Shown here: positions 8,433 to 15,728 of the stretch, one piece after another
Layout: the number at the start of each line of letters is the position of its first letter
How positions within the stretch are numbered: the first letter of the stretch is position 1
Origin: JBMYQA01 sp049600855
Lineage (GTDB): Bacteria > Bacteroidota > Bacteroidia > Cytophagales > Flammeovirgaceae
Assembly: GCA_049600855.1 (NCBI GenBank)
Contig: JBMYQA010000073.1
Span: 1-23,840, forward strand
Direction of reading: 5' to 3'
DNA length: 23,840 bases
The notes under the pieces: generated by a model
Databases searched by the model: none
Seen by the model: only the letters and a program-made list of their open reading frames with translations
Told to the model about the DNA's origin: nothing
Made by a program: the position numbers and the translations under genes

Positions 8433-8455
8433 TGCAATCAAAGCTGTTGTTATCC

Positions 8456-8833
8456 TTAGTTCATGGAATGAATGCCAACTTTATTTCCTTCTGTATCTAT
8501 AAAAAATGCGCAATAGCCAATTTCATCGGTGATTTTAAATTTAGGAACCACCACTTTACCCCCAGCTTCTTCAATGCGGTTGAGTATTACTTGTAAATCG
8601 GTACCGCCATTGAGATAAACCAATGTGCCTGTTTCACTGGGTTCGTAACCCTCTCCACAGGCAATTGCTCCTCCAATGCCTCCTTGTTCAACTAAAAGAA
8701 AGCCCATATCAATAGGACCCATTTTTTGAGTAGGCATTTCAAAATCATATATCGTACTGTAAAATCTTTTCGCACGCTCAAAATTTGAAACAGGGATTTC
8801 AAACCAATTAATTGAGTTCTTTAGTGTTTCCAT
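8456..8833 (-). CDS. VOC-fold (glyoxalase/bleomycin-resistance-like) protein
   Basis: 125 residues from the ATG at 8833 (METLKNSINWFEIPVSNFERAKRFY). The frame is open further up to 8872 with a non-ATG start, but MLQTNKLTLIYLL has no family counterpart. The pattern INWFEIPVSNFERAKRFYSTI, a first beta-alpha-beta-beta-beta unit, then VYLNGGTDLQVILNRIEEAGGKVVVPKFKI and CAFFIDTEGNKVGIHS matches one vicinal-oxygen-chelate domain pair of the VOC superfamily, in the subgroup often annotated as glyoxalase/PhnB-like. This is a cytosolic protein. The substrate cannot be predicted. It is divergent from the TPR lipoprotein gene at 9104. Confidence 0.85.
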   Translation of the reverse strand: METLKNSINWFEIPVSNFERAKRFYSTIYDFEMPTQKMGPIDMGFLLVEQGGIGGAIACGEGYEPSETGTLVYLNGGTDLQVILNRIEEAGGKVVVPKFKITDEIGYCAFFIDTEGNKVGIHSMN

Positions 8834-8903
8834 CAGCAAATAGATTAGGGTTAGCTTGTTTGTCTGTAACAAAGGAAGGTAGTTTTTTTAACTAATGCAA
8901 TTA

Positions 8904-8945
8904 TTTTAAACATTTATTTTTATAAAAATTACCAAATGTTTAAAA
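8904..8945. repeat. AT-rich nested palindrome between divergent genes
   Basis: A perfect 12-bp inverted repeat, TTTTAAACATTT (8904-8915) and AAATGTTTAAAA (8934-8945), encloses a second perfect 14-bp palindrome, ATTTTTATAAAAAT (8916-8929). It lies between the divergent starts at 8833 and 9104, so it is more likely an operator or cruciform-prone site than a terminator. Confidence 0.55.
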
Positions 8946-8989
8946 AGTGAGTAATATTTTTTTTATCACTGATGCTGCTAATAATCTTA

Positions 8990-8997
8990 TAACTTTG
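8990..8997 (+). promoter_or_regulatory. Candidate -7 promoter box for the TPR lipoprotein gene
   Basis: TAACTTTG is an exact match to the Bacteroidota -7 consensus TAnnTTTG, about 107 bp before the ATG at 9104. A matching TTG at -33 is not clear (the region is a T-run and ATCACTGATG). The implied leader is about 100 nt and contains a possible 11-codon upstream reading frame starting at 9035. Confidence 0.4.
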
Positions 8998-9103
8998 CTG
9001 GAATTGCTATAAAAAGGAGAGCGAAGGGGAATTAATGGATGATAGATATGCCATAGTTATGGTTGATTAATTAGTGAATAACACAACGGTTTAGTTTAGA
9101 GTT

Positions 9104-10195
9104 ATGCGATTAGGCTGTATGATAATAATGATTAGTTGTTGCTTAGTCATGGCTTGTCAAAAGCAAGAGCCAGACAGTTCGTTTGCGCCACTGCCTTCGG
9201 CAAGAACGATAGATCCTCAAAAACAACTTATGTTTATCAATGAGCGGATAGAGGATAATTCCTTTACCGCTGAGTTTTATTACCGAAGGGCCATTTTAAA
9301 TCAGGAAGCTAATCGATACCGCGCTGGCATGCGTGATATTCAAGCGGCCATCCGATTAGATAGCTCCAAGAGTGAGTATCATTTTTTGAGGGCACATATT
9401 TTATCAGAGCTCAATACACCTAGAGATGCCATCAACTCTGCATTAACGGCTGAAAAAATGGGTTATTCTGGCTTAGAATTAGATTTGCTGCTAGGTAAAT
9501 TACATTTCCTAAATCAGAATTACGGACAGTCCTTATTGCATTTGCGAAGAGCGCGGCAGGTGAGCCATGATAACCCAGAGATTTCTTACTATTTTGGTGC
9601 CATCTATGCTCAGGCTGAAGATACCGCACAAGCTTTTAATGAACTGGACAATGCGTTGTTATTAGACCCTAAAAATATCGATGCATATGTAACAGGAATC
9701 CAGTTGGCGAATAAGTTTAATCGTTTTAGAAAATCGCAACAGCTAGCGCAGCAATCATTAAAAAATTGCGCTCCAACCATTGATTTAAGCTATGAAATTG
9801 CCCAAACGTTATTGGTGACGAATCAAGTAGACAGCGCTGCGTATTGGTTTGAGAAGATTTTAAAAGAGGAGCCAGAGTCTTGGAAAGCCAGTTTGGGAAT
9901 GGCGAAATACCTGATTGCCAAGAAACAGTATATTGAAGCGGAAGACTATTATGTGAATGCATTAGAGTATAACCCTAATATTGAAGGAGGTTATTATCAG
10001 TTGGGGTACATTTATGAGTATTATGCCAAAAATTACGAGAAGGCCTTGAAATATTATACCAAGGCCAAGCGATTAAACAGAGGTAATGAAGAAATTATGC
10101 TTGCAGTTGAGCGGGCTGAACGGAAAAAGGCATATAAAAATGGGTATAGACCTCGACCTATACTGCAGGATACGACAAATCAGAAAAACGACTAA
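9104..10195 (+). CDS. TPR-repeat lipoprotein
   Basis: 363 residues. The N-terminus MRLGCMIIMISCCLVMACQK is a lipoprotein signal with a lipobox-like VMAC (Cys18 would be lipidated), so the protein is probably membrane-anchored. The rest is a string of tetratricopeptide repeats: AEFYYRRAILNQEANRYRAG, EISYYFGAIYAQAEDTAQAF, ASLGMAKYLIAKKQYIEAED and GYYQLGYIYEYYAKNYEKAL with the usual small/aromatic positions, roughly seven to eight units. TPR lipoproteins usually act as scaffolds for protein complexes; no partner is suggested by the neighbours. It converges with the response-regulator gene, whose stop is 14 bp away, without a visible terminator hairpin. Confidence 0.85.
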   Translation: MRLGCMIIMISCCLVMACQKQEPDSSFAPLPSARTIDPQKQLMFINERIEDNSFTAEFYYRRAILNQEANRYRAGMRDIQAAIRLDSSKSEYHFLRAHILSELNTPRDAINSALTAEKMGYSGLELDLLLGKLHFLNQNYGQSLLHLRRARQVSHDNPEISYYFGAIYAQAEDTAQAFNELDNALLLDPKNIDAYVTGIQLANKFNRFRKSQQLAQQSLKNCAPTIDLSYEIAQTLLVTNQVDSAAYWFEKILKEEPESWKASLGMAKYLIAKKQYIEAEDYYVNALEYNPNIEGGYYQLGYIYEYYAKNYEKALKYYTKAKRLNRGNEEIMLAVERAERKKAYKNGYRPRPILQDTTNQKND

Positions 10196-10209
10196 TTTCA
10201 AAACAGCCT

Positions 10210-10605
10210 CTAAGATATAGAAACGTTCTTACCTCTGAAGATAGATTTCAACATATCTACTAAGCCTTTCTTGTAAACAGGCTTAGTTAAGCAATATTCT
10301 ACACCTGCTTTTTTGAATTGCTTTTTTTCCAAATCGTAAGAATAGTTGGCTACACCGATGATGGGAATGTCTTTGCCGGAAGCTTTTTCCAATTCACGAA
10401 TGCATTCGATGGTGCTGCCCTTGTCACAAGTCGATAAGTCACTGTTAAGCATGACTGCCTCGTACTCATCTTCTGATAATTTTTGAATAACTTTTGTCCC
10501 TTTTTTTACGACATCGGCTTCCCATCCATTTTTTTGAAGGAGAGATTGCATGTAAGCCGCTTGAATTGACTCGGCTTCTGCTACTAAAATTTTCTTCTTA
10601 CCCAT
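10210..10605 (-). CDS. Single-domain response-regulator receiver protein, degenerate active site
   Basis: 131 residues from the ATG at 10605 (MGKKKILVAEAES); the frame is open to 10641, but the added residues do not fit a receiver. The fold pattern is that of a CheY-like receiver: KKILVAEAE at strand 1, EYEAVMLNSDLSTCDKG at strand 3, PIIGVAN at strand 4 and EYCLTKP at strand 5. The conserved Lys (108) of the KP motif is present. The acidic pocket has E10-A11 instead of E/D-D. Aligning the strand-3 loop to the usual DxxMPxxDG puts Ser55 at the phospho-Asp position, with Asp56 one residue later, and Ala86 at the conserved Thr/Ser. It has no output domain. It is probably a pseudo-receiver working by protein binding, which is inference. 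It converges with the TPR lipoprotein gene. Confidence 0.82.
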   Translation of the reverse strand: MGKKKILVAEAESIQAAYMQSLLQKNGWEADVVKKGTKVIQKLSEDEYEAVMLNSDLSTCDKGSTIECIRELEKASGKDIPIIGVANYSYDLEKKQFKKAGVEYCLTKPVYKKGLVDMLKSIFRGKNVSIS

Positions 10606-10955
10606 TACTGACCCTGTTTTAATAATCCTAGTTTTGCACAATTAAATACCCTAATAATCTGAAGATTGTATTATTCTAACGAGTATTGTAGGTTTAATTT
10701 GTTAGTTCATCGAAGTATTAGATGTATAGCTGATATTATTCGATAAAGTTCATGATTCAATAGACAAAAAACAAACCAATCAACATAAAATATTGCAATA
10801 AATCATCGAAAAATTACAACAAAGTTCAAATGACCTTCATCAGTATGTTTTTGGCCAAAAAATACTTGCTTAAATGTAGTTTATCATAGTAAATGAGTCA
10901 CGAGTGCTTAATCCACAAAATGGTAAAGTGCTTTTACTGAGTTATACAAATTGAA

Positions 10956-10988
10956 TTGTGTTTTTCCAAGTAGGTCTTAATAGGTTTG
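10956..10988 (+). promoter_or_regulatory. Candidate Bacteroidota-type promoter
   Basis: TTG at 10956-10958, a 22-bp spacer, and TAGGTTTG at 10981-10988, an exact match to TAnnTTTG. The spacing is within the range reported for this promoter class. No start codon of a recognised gene lies close by; katG is about 480 bp downstream, so it could drive a small RNA or a long katG leader. Confidence 0.3.
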
Positions 10989-11383
10989 ATCTCAATAGAG
11001 ATTGATGGGAAATGGTTTTACCCGACTTGTTTACAAGTGTTAACAATATTAACGCCAAAATGTTTTAATAGGTTTCAAAAAGCACACATTTATTCTTCGA
11101 AAAGAAGATTACTCTTAAAACAGTTGACGATTGACTGTCTACAGCTTGTTAATCACTATCATAAATTAAGCGAGTGCAGTTAACGTTCCACGTTGTTTCT
11201 ACCTCTTCGAGGAACAGCTTTTATTAAATGAAGTGATCGCATTCTGCTTTTGATCTTCAATATCCTCACGATAAGTTTCTGTAGCGCATTCGAAAATAGG
11301 TATATAGATATTATTTATTGAGTTTGTTGTTGTTTATAGATTTTGATTATGTTATCATAGAATTAATCAATGGGCGAAAGTGT

Positions 11384-11403
11384 GATAATCCATAAAGATT
11401 ATC
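11384..11403. promoter_or_regulatory. Candidate operator upstream of katG
   Basis: GATAATC-CATAAA-GATTATC is a perfect 7-bp inverted repeat with a 6-bp spacer, 69 bp before the katG ATG. The half-sites resemble those of Fur/PerR-type boxes (GATAAT...ATTATC), which would suit an oxidative-stress gene. The spacing differs from the classical box, so assignment to PerR is speculative. Confidence 0.3.
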
Positions 11404-11471
11404 GTAAATTTAATCACTCAATCAAACAAGCTAGGTCTATCAAATTTTCAAACAATCCAAATCTATTTAAT

Positions 11472-13688
11472 ATGGAAAACAACAATCCTTCTAACGGTGC
11501 TGGTAAATGTCCATTTCATGGTGGAGTTCTAAAAAGTAGTGCCGGAGGTGGTACAACAAACCGAGACTGGTGGCCCAACCAGTTAAAACTAAATATCCTT
11601 CGTCAACATTCTTCCTTGTCAAACCCAATGGGTGATGACTTCAATTATGCAGAAGCATTTAAGAGTCTTGATTTGAATGCAGTAAAGCAAGATCTTTACG
11701 ATTTAATGACCGATTCACAAGATTGGTGGCCAGCTGATTATGGTCATTATGGTCCGCTTTTCATTAGAATGGCATGGCACAGTGCAGGTACGTATCGGAT
11801 TGGAGATGGACGTGGAGGCGCAGGTTCTGGTACACAGCGATTTGCCCCATTAAATAGCTGGCCAGATAATGGTAATTTGGATAAGGCTCGCTTGTTACTT
11901 TGGCCGATCAAGAAAAAGTATGGAAACAAGCTTTCTTGGGCTGATTTGATGATCTTAGCTGGTAATTGCGCCTTAGAATCAATGGGTTTTAAAACCTTTG
12001 GTTTTGCGGGTGGTCGTGAAGATGTTTGGCATCCAGAAGAAGACATTTATTGGGGAGTAGAAACAGAGTGGTTGGGCGATAAGCGTTATACAGGCGATCG
12101 TGAATTAGAAAATACACTTGGTGCTGTTCAGATGGGTTTGATCTATGTAAATCCTGAAGGACCGAATGGTAATCCTGATCCGTTGAAGTCTGCCATCGAC
12201 ATTCGTGAAACATTTGGCCGTATGGCAATGAATGATGAGGAAACGGTAGCATTGGTTGCAGGAGGACATACATTTGGCAAAGCCCACGGAGCAGCTGATC
12301 CAGATAAATATGTAGGTAGAGAGCCTGCAGGGGCAAGTATTGAAGAACAAAGCATGGGGTGGAAAAATACCTTTGGTAGTGGACATGGCAATGACACCAT
12401 CACGAGTGGTATAGAAGGGCCATGGACTCCTAACCCAACGCAATGGGATAATGAATATTTTGAAGTATTATTTGGTTATGAGTGGGAATTGACCAAAAGC
12501 CCTGCAGGAGCGAATCAGTGGACGCCAACGGCTGCTTCTAATGCGAAAAAGGCTCCACAGGCTGGTGATGCTTCCAAAACACAGGCATTGATGATGACCA
12601 CAGCTGATATGGCCTTGAAAATGGACCCTACCTATCGGGCGATTTCTGAGCGCTTCCACAAGAACCCTGAAGAGTTTGCCGATGCATTTGCGCGTGCTTG
12701 GTTCAAGTTAACGCACCGCGATATGGGACCAATTGCGCGATACCTTGGCTCAGAAGTGCCTTCAGAAGTACTCATCTGGCAAGATCCTACGCCTGCTGTT
12801 GATCATGAGTTGATTGATGAGCAAGATATTGCTGGATTAAAGGCAAACATCCTCGCTTCTGGATTAACAGTGGCTCAACTAGTAGAAACGGCTTGGGCTT
12901 CTGCTGCTACCTTTAGAGGTTCCGATAAACGAGGTGGTGCAAATGGTGCTCGTATTCGTTTAGCACCTCAAAAAGATTGGGAAGTAAATAATCCTACGCA
13001 ATTAGCTGCGGTATTAAGCACGCTGGAAAGCATTCAAGAGGAATTTAATAATACGCAATCGGGAGGTAAAAAAGTGTCTTTAGCGGATGTGATTGTTTTG
13101 GCAGGCTGTGCTGGTGTGGAAAAAGCAGCAAAAGATGCGGGACATGACGTGACTGTTCCATTCTCACCTGGTCGTACAGATGCTTCTCAAGATCAAACGG
13201 ATGTAGAATCGTTTGAAGCGCTTAAGCCAAAAGCGGATGGCTTCCGTAATTATAAACATGCTGCATTTGCAACATCTGCTGAAGAAATGCTCGTGGATCA
13301 AGCGCAATTGCTAGAGTTGACTGCTCCTGAGATGACAGTGCTTGTTGGAGGGATGCGGGTATTGAATACCAACTTTGGAGGAACAAAGCATGGCGTATTT
13401 ACAGAACGTCCAGAGGTATTGAGCAATGATTTCTTTGTAAATCTACTTGACTTTGGAATTACTTGGAGTGCTACTTCAGATGATCAACAGGTATTTGAAG
13501 GTCGTGATCGAAAGACGGGCGCGGTGAAGTGGACAGGAACGCGTGCAGATTTGATTTTTGGTTCAAATACAGAGCTTCGCGCATTGGCTGAAGTGTATGC
13601 TTGTGACGACTCTGGTGAAAAGTTTGTACAAGACTTCGTTGCTGCATGGACTAAAGTAATGAACCTTGATCGTTTTGACTTGGCTTAA
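11472..13688 (+). CDS. katG: Catalase-peroxidase KatG
   Basis: 738 residues from the ATG at 11472 (MENNNPSNGAGKCPFHGG); the frame is open upstream to 11370, but that part is unlike KatG. Both halves of the tandem-duplicated class I peroxidase fold are complete. The distal haem site is R99-W102-H103 in FIRMAWHSAG. Tyr225 (MGLIYVNPEGP) and Met251 (RMAMNDEET) can form the Trp102-Tyr225-Met251 adduct needed for catalase activity. The proximal ligand is His266 (GGHTFGKAHG). The enzyme breaks down hydrogen peroxide and has peroxidase activity in the cytoplasm. Length is normal for the family. There is no fur/perR/oxyR gene alongside. A strong terminator follows at 13715. Confidence 0.98.
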   Translation: MENNNPSNGAGKCPFHGGVLKSSAGGGTTNRDWWPNQLKLNILRQHSSLSNPMGDDFNYAEAFKSLDLNAVKQDLYDLMTDSQDWWPADYGHYGPLFIRMAWHSAGTYRIGDGRGGAGSGTQRFAPLNSWPDNGNLDKARLLLWPIKKKYGNKLSWADLMILAGNCALESMGFKTFGFAGGREDVWHPEEDIYWGVETEWLGDKRYTGDRELENTLGAVQMGLIYVNPEGPNGNPDPLKSAIDIRETFGRMAMNDEETVALVAGGHTFGKAHGAADPDKYVGREPAGASIEEQSMGWKNTFGSGHGNDTITSGIEGPWTPNPTQWDNEYFEVLFGYEWELTKSPAGANQWTPTAASNAKKAPQAGDASKTQALMMTTADMALKMDPTYRAISERFHKNPEEFADAFARAWFKLTHRDMGPIARYLGSEVPSEVLIWQDPTPAVDHELIDEQDIAGLKANILASGLTVAQLVETAWASAATFRGSDKRGGANGARIRLAPQKDWEVNNPTQLAAVLSTLESIQEEFNNTQSGGKKVSLADVIVLAGCAGVEKAAKDAGHDVTVPFSPGRTDASQDQTDVESFEALKPKADGFRNYKHAAFATSAEEMLVDQAQLLELTAPEMTVLVGGMRVLNTNFGGTKHGVFTERPEVLSNDFFVNLLDFGITWSATSDDQQVFEGRDRKTGAVKWTGTRADLIFGSNTELRALAEVYACDDSGEKFVQDFVAAWTKVMNLDRFDLA

Positions 13689-13714
13689 TGCCATGATGAT
13701 AATCTAATATTACC

Positions 13715-13741
13715 AAAGGTGGCATCAAGCCACCTTTTTTT
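13715..13741 (+). terminator. Rho-independent terminator of katG
   Basis: AAAGGTGGC (13715-13723), loop ATCAA, GCCACCTTT (13729-13737), continuing into seven T residues (13735-13741). It lies 26 bp after the katG stop, between two convergent genes. On the other strand the T-run is only three, so it serves mainly katG. Confidence 0.92.
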
Positions 13742-13756
13742 GTTATTGCTCACTAC

Positions 13757-14557
13757 CTATTTTTTACGGATGTAAATATCGCCATGCATGTTTTTGAACA
13801 TCAGTTCTGGCCCTCCTCCATTAATTTTTCCTACTACCCATTTATCCATAATAATCTTACTACCGCCCCCATTTTTAGGCTTTTCCATCTTAATAGGTTG
13901 GTCTTCGATTTTCATATCAAAATCGCTGTAAATATTGCCATAGTCAGATTTGATTTTGGCGGTAGCCTTAATCGAAGTGGGAAGCGTGACATCTACTTTT
14001 CCATTTAAGGTGGTAAATGACATTGGGATATCAGGAGTAACTTTACTCAAAGTAGCCGTAATTTTTCCATTTACTGTATTTGAAACTATGGAACCTTCCA
14101 CATCGTTTAGCGTAATAGAACCATTTACATTGGAGATTTCCAATTCACCACCTACCCCTGAGACTTCAATGTTACCATTGTTGATGGTTTTTAAGCGGAG
14201 ATCAAAACTCTTAGGAACGAGTATTTCAAAATCAATTTTACGTTTCCACGACTCGGCTTCCACTTCAACATGATTATCCTTTTCCTGAATTTCTAGCCCA
14301 TAGGAGTTATTGGGGATTCTAAACATGCCATTATCAGATTTCGAAGGTGCTTTACCTTGTTCATACGTAATGGCGCTTACCACCACCTCTTTGCCTCCAT
14401 AAGCTTGCACGGTAATGCTGCCTTTAATCAATTCAACAGTCAGTTTTCCCTTCTTACCTGGGTTGGATAAAGGTACAGGAATCTTTTTAACGGTTTTTTC
14501 TTGCGCGATGCCTGCGAAACTATAGAAACACAAGAGGAATAGAATTAACTTCTTCAT
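13757..14557 (-). CDS. Exported DUF4097 beta-strand repeat protein (downstream copy)
   Basis: 266 residues starting with a signal peptide (MKKLILFLLCFYSFAGIAQ). The body shows the DUF4097 right-handed beta-strand pattern: GSITVQAYGGKEVVVSA, LRLKTINNGNIEVSGVGGEL, EISNVNGSITLNDVEGSI, SNTVNGKITATL, TTLNGKVDVTLP and LMFKNMHGDIYIRKK, that is, repeated (V/I/L)-N-G-x-(I/V) steps about 20 residues apart. This family is widespread in Bacteroidota and Bacilli and lacks a demonstrated general function; an adhesin-like or envelope-stress role is conjecture. It is the second gene of a tandem pair; the upstream paralogue ends 45 bp before its start, so co-transcription is likely. Compared with the paralogue it has a PKNGGGSK linker in the last third. 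Confidence 0.85.
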   Translation of the reverse strand: MKKLILFLLCFYSFAGIAQEKTVKKIPVPLSNPGKKGKLTVELIKGSITVQAYGGKEVVVSAITYEQGKAPSKSDNGMFRIPNNSYGLEIQEKDNHVEVEAESWKRKIDFEILVPKSFDLRLKTINNGNIEVSGVGGELEISNVNGSITLNDVEGSIVSNTVNGKITATLSKVTPDIPMSFTTLNGKVDVTLPTSIKATAKIKSDYGNIYSDFDMKIEDQPIKMEKPKNGGGSKIIMDKWVVGKINGGGPELMFKNMHGDIYIRKK

Positions 14558-14602
14558 TTGTCTTAAAATTTAATGTCAATAACTTTTTAATGGTTTGAGC
14601 AG

Positions 14603-15481
14603 TTAGTGCTTTTTGATGTAGATGTTTCCATTCAAGGTTTCAAACTTATACGAAACGTCTCCTTTACCTACAGTAACACCCGTATATTTATTCACAACGA
14701 AACGAACCGTTCCACTTTTGTCATGTTGTTTGTCTACTTTAGAGGGAAGGTATCCACTCACATCAAATTCGGTAAAAAATTCTCCATGCATGCTTTTGAA
14801 ACCCAAGTGGGCAGAAAGGTTTTTGCGGTAGTGTATGGTAATGTCACCATTAATGGTGCTGTACTTTGAGTTTTCAGGTGGGTTTTCCTTGTAGCTTGCT
14901 TTAACCACGCCATTCACGGTTGTTGCTTTAGTTTTTCCCGTGATATCTTCTAAAATGACATCTCCATTCACATTACTGGCTCGTAAGTTTTCAGCATAAA
15001 TACCCTTGACTTTAACATCACCATGATTAATGGTATGCACGCTCAAATCAATGTTGGATGGAGCTTTAACTTTAATATCAAAATTAAAAGCATAATCTAC
15101 CTCATGATGATTATTCCAACTCCACCAACTTTTACCTTTATGGCGTTTACGCATCATATATGGGCTATCAATGTATACATAAATGGTATCGCCTTTCTCT
15201 TCCACCACAAATTTGATATCGCGTTTCCCTTCTTCTACATCACTGTCTGAGTCGCCTGTGATGCGTTTGTCGATCTCCATTTTAACATCATTGCCCTGAT
15301 AACCTTCTACGGTGACATGACCATTTACATTTTCAAGCACGAATACCCGTTTTTTTGCGTTTTCACTGAATTTAGCCATTCGGTTAAACGATTCTTCATG
15401 TTTTTGTGCATAAGCTTGAATTAAATTATACACGAGAAAGAATAGGGCGAGACCTACAATTTTTAATACACTCTTTTTCAT
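14603..15481 (-). CDS. Exported DUF4097 beta-strand repeat protein (upstream copy)
   Basis: 292 residues from the ATG at 15481 with a signal peptide (KIVGLALFFLVYNLIQAYAQ). The repeat pattern matches the neighbour: FVLENVNGHVTVEGYQGNDV, LSVHTINHGDVKVKGIYAEN, RASNVNGDVILEDITGKT, ATTVNGVVKASY, YSTINGDITIHY and FETLNGNIYIKKH. An insertion rich in basic and aromatic residues (RKRHKGKSWWSWNNHHEV, about residue 115-130) distinguishes it. It is the first gene of the pair. Its start codon is 22 bp from an 18-bp sequence that also occurs, in the same orientation relative to transcription, upstream of the divergent hybrid kinase. Shared control with that kinase is therefore plausible but unproven. Confidence 0.85.
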   Translation of the reverse strand: MKKSVLKIVGLALFFLVYNLIQAYAQKHEESFNRMAKFSENAKKRVFVLENVNGHVTVEGYQGNDVKMEIDKRITGDSDSDVEEGKRDIKFVVEEKGDTIYVYIDSPYMMRKRHKGKSWWSWNNHHEVDYAFNFDIKVKAPSNIDLSVHTINHGDVKVKGIYAENLRASNVNGDVILEDITGKTKATTVNGVVKASYKENPPENSKYSTINGDITIHYRKNLSAHLGFKSMHGEFFTEFDVSGYLPSKVDKQHDKSGTVRFVVNKYTGVTVGKGDVSYKFETLNGNIYIKKH

Positions 15482-15503
15482 TCGTTTTTAATTAATTTGA
15501 CAT

Positions 15504-15666
15504 TGAACTTGTCTAACATTAATTTATTTCGGTTCCAAAAGGTTAAGAAACTCTCACTTTTCGTTGCTTTTTTTTGAAAGAGCACTGCTATTACTGCAAA
15601 AAAGCGCCTTAATTGAAGGCTTCTTCACACTTTTTCGCTCGAAAAAACTAATGTTAGACAAGTTCA
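15504..15666. repeat. 163-bp unit bounded by an 18-bp perfect inverted repeat
   Basis: TGAACTTGTCTAACATTA (15504-15521) is the exact reverse complement of TAATGTTAGACAAGTTCA (15649-15666). Inside, similarity continues imperfectly for about 25-30 bp (CGAAATAAAT against CGAAAAAAC next to the arms, then AAAAG/TTAAGAA-like blocks). The centre has a small hairpin, GCCTT-AATTG-AAGGC. No flanking target duplication is obvious. It could be a MITE-like element or duplicated promoter/operator sequences of the two divergent transcripts. A 10-bp palindrome, CTTTATAAAG (15667-15676), abuts the right arm. Confidence 0.75.
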
Positions 15667-15728
15667 CTTTATAAAGCACCTCATCCAATAACTACAGTAT
15701 CTACCTTCTCATATAATCGCAGTTGACT

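Larger units (their letters stand above)
8044..8455. other. Gene-free 412-bp intergenic region with several inverted repeats
   Basis: No convincing gene. On the + strand a 27-codon stretch (8082-8165, TTG start, GEYQVVLDEKNGFLGRT at its end) reads like protein but is too short to call; it could be a gene remnant. Structures seen are an imperfect hairpin at 8155-8205 closed by GGAGAAC/GTTCTCC, a 6-bp inverted repeat TTGTAG/CTACAA at 8271-8288, and two overlapping alternative hairpins at 8387-8432. None has a run of T after it, so none looks like an intrinsic terminator. Confidence 0.5.
10606..11471. other. Long intergenic region upstream of katG
   Basis: 866 bp without a convincing gene. A 65-codon open frame at 10986-11183 has no family resemblance and no good start context. 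Visible signals are a possible promoter at 10956-10988, a near-palindrome ACTTGTTTACAAGT (11025-11038) directly followed by GTTAACAATATTAAC (11039-11053), a partly palindromic GTTCC...CCTCTTCGAGGAAC stretch near 11185-11215, and GATAATC-N6-GATTATC at 11384-11403. The length suggests a long regulated leader for katG or an unrecognised small RNA. Confidence 0.5.

Noticed and set aside
10986..11183. 65-codon frame in the katG upstream region
   Set aside because: It has no recognisable family, a poor start context and a composition like random AT-rich translation; no terminator follows.
11296..11360. Repeated ATAG motifs suggesting an OxyR site before katG
   Set aside because: Spacings between the ATAG copies (8, 32, 21) do not fit the ATAG-N7-CTAT tetrad, and no CTAT partners are in place.
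11747..12443. Several minus-strand frames of 86-115 codons
   Set aside because: All are antisense to katG, which has complete catalytic motifs; Cys/His/Pro-rich composition is typical of shadow frames.
13950..14273. 107-codon plus-strand frame
   Set aside because: It is antisense to the DUF4097 gene and has no independent start or family signal.
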